DNA of 64,000 bases from positions 3,212,501-3,276,500 of the forward strand of contig NZ_CP110128.1 of the NCBI RefSeq assembly GCF_028471945.1, written 5' to 3'. The DNA comes from Pseudomonas sp. WJP1. GTDB taxonomy: Bacteria; Pseudomonadota; Gammaproteobacteria; Pseudomonadales; Pseudomonadaceae. Numbering within the stretch: position 1 is the stretch's first letter; each line of letters begins with the position of its first letter. A program made the position numbers and the translations under genes. Of this stretch, positions 62,085 to 64,000 are shown in pieces. The notes below the pieces were generated by a model. That model was not told where the DNA came from. It ran no database searches and saw only the letters and a program-made list of their open reading frames with translations.

Positions 62085-62996
62085 CTAGCTGGCGAATTTT
62101 TTCGCCCCGGCCACACACAGGATCACTGCCACGGTGACGCCGAGCATGCCCGGGCTGACGTGTTCATGCAGCAAGGTGGCGGCCAGTGCCAGGCCGAAAA
62201 ATGGTTGCAGCAATTGCAGTTGCCCGACGGCGGCGATGCCCCCTTGTGCCAGCCCGCGATACCAGAACACAAAGCCGATCAGCATGCTGAACAGCGACAC
62301 GTAGGCCAGGCTGAACCAGGCCGGCAGGCTGATGTTGTCCAAGGTCGCAGGCATCCGCCACCAGGTCAGCGCGGCCATGACCGGCAGCGCCAGCACCAGC
62401 GCCCAGCAAATCACCTGCCAGCCGCCGAGTGTGCGGGACAGTTTTGCGCCTTCGGCATAACCCAGGCCGCAGGCCAGGATCGCCAACAGCATCAGGATGT
62501 CTCCTTGGGGCGAGGCCGTCAGGCCCTGGGCAACGGCGAAGCCGACCACCAGCAAACTGCCCAGCACCGAGAAGATCCAGAACACCGGCCGCGGGCGCTC
62601 GCCACCGCGCAAGACGCCAAACACCGCCGTCGCCAGCGGCAGCAGGCCGACGAACACGATCGAGTGTGCAGACGTGACGTACTGCAGCGCCAGCGCGGTC
62701 AGCAGCGGAAACCCCACCACCACGCCCAGCGCCACGATGGTCAGTGGCACCAGTTGATGTCGCCCGGGGCGCTTTTCCTTGAACAGTAATAACAGGGACA
62801 GGGCCAGAATCGCGGCGATGGTCGCGCGGGCGACCGTGAGAAACACCGGATCGAATTCGAGTACCGCCACCCGCGTCGCGGGCAGCGAGCCGCTGAAGAT
62901 CACCACTCCAATCAGGCCGTTGATCCAGCCGCTGGTATGGGTTTGCAACGCCCGGTCTTGCAGAATTGAGGTCCGTTCCATCTCGCTCACGCTCAT
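62085..62996 (-). CDS. EamA/DMT family transporter
   Basis: 303 aa from ATG 62996 (MSVSEMERTSILQDRAL). An internal ATG at 62981 is the alternative. Ten predicted membrane segments in two EamA halves (about 28-160 and 170-300); FVGLLPLATAVFGVLRG and GQLQLLQPFFGLALAATLL are typical stretches. It is a drug/metabolite efflux type protein. It is divergent from the MocR gene across 73 bp, so it is probably the MocR target. Confidence 0.9.
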   Translation of the reverse strand: MSVSEMERTSILQDRALQTHTSGWINGLIGVVIFSGSLPATRVAVLEFDPVFLTVARATIAAILALSLLLLFKEKRPGRHQLVPLTIVALGVVVGFPLLTALALQYVTSAHSIVFVGLLPLATAVFGVLRGGERPRPVFWIFSVLGSLLVVGFAVAQGLTASPQGDILMLLAILACGLGYAEGAKLSRTLGGWQVICWALVLALPVMAALTWWRMPATLDNISLPAWFSLAYVSLFSMLIGFVFWYRGLAQGGIAAVGQLQLLQPFFGLALAATLLHEHVSPGMLGVTVAVILCVAGAKKFAS

Positions 62997-63069
62997 TGTT
63001 TGATTGCACGAAACCATCCTATGGCTGACTATCGGTACAATCAAAAAATTGTCATGGATACATCTTCAC

Positions 63070-64000
63070 ATGCCTCGATCCCGCTATAAAACGCTGGTTG
63101 ACGCCTTTGCCGCGGATATCCGCTCAGGGCGTTTGTCCCCCGGTACACGCTTGCCGACCCACCGGCAACTGGCCACCGAGCATGGTTTGGCGCTGGTCAC
63201 CGCCAGCCGGGTATATGCCGAGCTTGAAAGCATGGGCCTGGTCAGCGGCGAAACCGGGCGCGGGACTTTTGTCCGGGAGACTTCACTGCCGCCGGGCCAG
63301 GGCATTTCACAGTCGGTGGTGGCCGCGGGGATGATCGACCTCAACTTCAACTATCCGTCATTGCCAGGTCAGGCTGATCTGTTGCGCAACGCCCTGCGCC
63401 AGCTCGCGTTGTCCGGTGACCTGGAAGCCCTCCTGCGCTACCAGCCCCACGCCGGGCGCCTGCATGAGCGGGCTGCGTTCGCCTGCCATCTGGGCGAGCG
63501 TGGTCTGAACGTGCCGGCCGAACAGGTGCTGATCGTCAGCGGCGCCCAGCACGGCCTGGCGGTGGTGATGATGACCTTGCTCAAGCCCGGCGATGTGATT
63601 GCCGCAGACGCCTTGACCTATCCGGGCTTCAAGACGCTGGCCGAAACGCTGCATCTCGAAGTCCTGCCCATTCCCGTAACGGACAAGGGCCCTGATCTGC
63701 CTGCATTGGACAAGCTGTGCCGGATTCGATCGGTACGGGCCGTGTACTCGATGCCGACCTTGCACAACCCGCTGGGTTGGGTGATGGACGCCGATCAGCG
63801 CGAGCAGCTGGTGGCGATTGCACGGCGGCATGACCTGACGATCATCGAGGACGCGGCCTACGCATTCCTGGCCGAAGACGCACCGCCACCCCTGGCTGAA
63901 ATAGCGCCGGAAAGAACGGTGTACGTCAGCGGCTTGTCCAAGAATGTCGCTACCGGGTTGCGTGTCGGTTTTGTCGCTGCGCCGCCGCAGTGGATTGGCG
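63070..64000 (+). CDS. MocR/GntR-type regulator with PLP aminotransferase-like domain (3' end outside window)
   Basis: 310 codons visible and open at the right edge. The N-terminal GntR winged HTH (IRSGRLSPGTRLPTHRQLAT and VTASRVYAELESMGLVSG) covers residues 14-70. The rest is an aspartate aminotransferase-like fold, with SGAQHGLAVVMMTLL, YSMPTLHNPLGW and the PLP lysine in VSGLSKNVATG. MocR proteins often control PLP-, amino-acid- or transporter-related genes near them. Here the divergent EamA exporter is the likely target. Confidence 0.9.
   Translation, partial: MPRSRYKTLVDAFAADIRSGRLSPGTRLPTHRQLATEHGLALVTASRVYAELESMGLVSGETGRGTFVRETSLPPGQGISQSVVAAGMIDLNFNYPSLPGQADLLRNALRQLALSGDLEALLRYQPHAGRLHERAAFACHLGERGLNVPAEQVLIVSGAQHGLAVVMMTLLKPGDVIAADALTYPGFKTLAETLHLEVLPIPVTDKGPDLPALDKLCRIRSVRAVYSMPTLHNPLGWVMDADQREQLVAIARRHDLTIIEDAAYAFLAEDAPPPLAEIAPERTVYVSGLSKNVATGLRVGFVAAPPQWIG

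Overview
The window reads as a chromosomal segment of a Pseudomonas of the fluorescens group. The support is the high G+C, the dense REP palindromes of the Pseudomonas type (arms such as GCTGGCAAGCCAGCTCCC and GCGAGCAGGCTCGCTCCC), a DUF1652 gene, an OprD-family porin, and pseudomonad-like PreT/PreA, AcnB, MiaE and AguA. I found no tRNA, rRNA, CRISPR array, insertion sequence or integrase. It is an accessory-rich metabolic region joined to conserved core genes.

Layout. (1) 1-6800: a hexuronate block on the minus strand: uronate dehydrogenase (udh), an SMP-30 type lactonase, a complete TRAP transporter (DctP, DctQ, DctM), the start of an aldose 1-epimerase cut by the window edge, and an OprD porin. 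The udh and oprD promoters share a GntR/FadR-type operator just downstream of the -10 element. (2) 6840-15340: reductive pyrimidine catabolism: a RutR-type regulator, preA, preT, dihydropyrimidinase, an NCS1 permease and an N-carbamoyl amidohydrolase closed by a clear terminator. (3) 15466-21315: one very large gene (1949 aa) of the DUF4011 / SF1 helicase / Vsr-like nuclease / DUF3320 class, probably an anti-phage defence gene, which meets the next operon tail to tail. (4) 21312-37075: an N-heterocycle catabolic cluster that I cannot assign to a known pathway: an XdhC-type maturase, an aminohydrolase of the isoxanthopterin/8-oxoguanine deaminase type, an NCS2 permease, a CobW-type metallochaperone, a UbiX/UbiD decarboxylase pair, two ACMSD-like amidohydrolases (one without its HxH metal motif), two LysR regulators, a two-subunit molybdenum hydroxylase with a Tat signal, and a PAS-LuxR regulator.

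(5) 37200-42430: small genes (DUF1652 with an 18-codon upstream ORF, a poly-proline lipoprotein) and two large tandem paralogues of unknown function built from Ig-like repeats. These share a 319-bp perfectly identical stretch, the same terminator, and the same operator-like dyad at the same distance from the start codon. (6) 42480-48380: SDR, aminoglycoside-phosphotransferase-like protein, 2-hydroxyacid dehydrogenase, TetR, tautomerase and an amino-acid transporter. (7) 48577-54253: acnB with an unusual nested inverted repeat upstream, DUF1289, a universal stress protein with an ANR (FNR-type) class II promoter, miaE and a GFA protein. (8) 54389-64000: LysR, agmatine deiminase, a polyamine-binding protein, an ada / PEP-mutase-family / AlkA-type operon, a Dyp peroxidase, a LysE exporter, and a divergent EamA/MocR pair, the last cut by the window edge.

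Best leads: the unassigned N-heterocycle cluster with its active/inactive-looking amidohydrolase pair, the single-gene helicase-nuclease system, and the twin Ig-repeat proteins under a shared operator.
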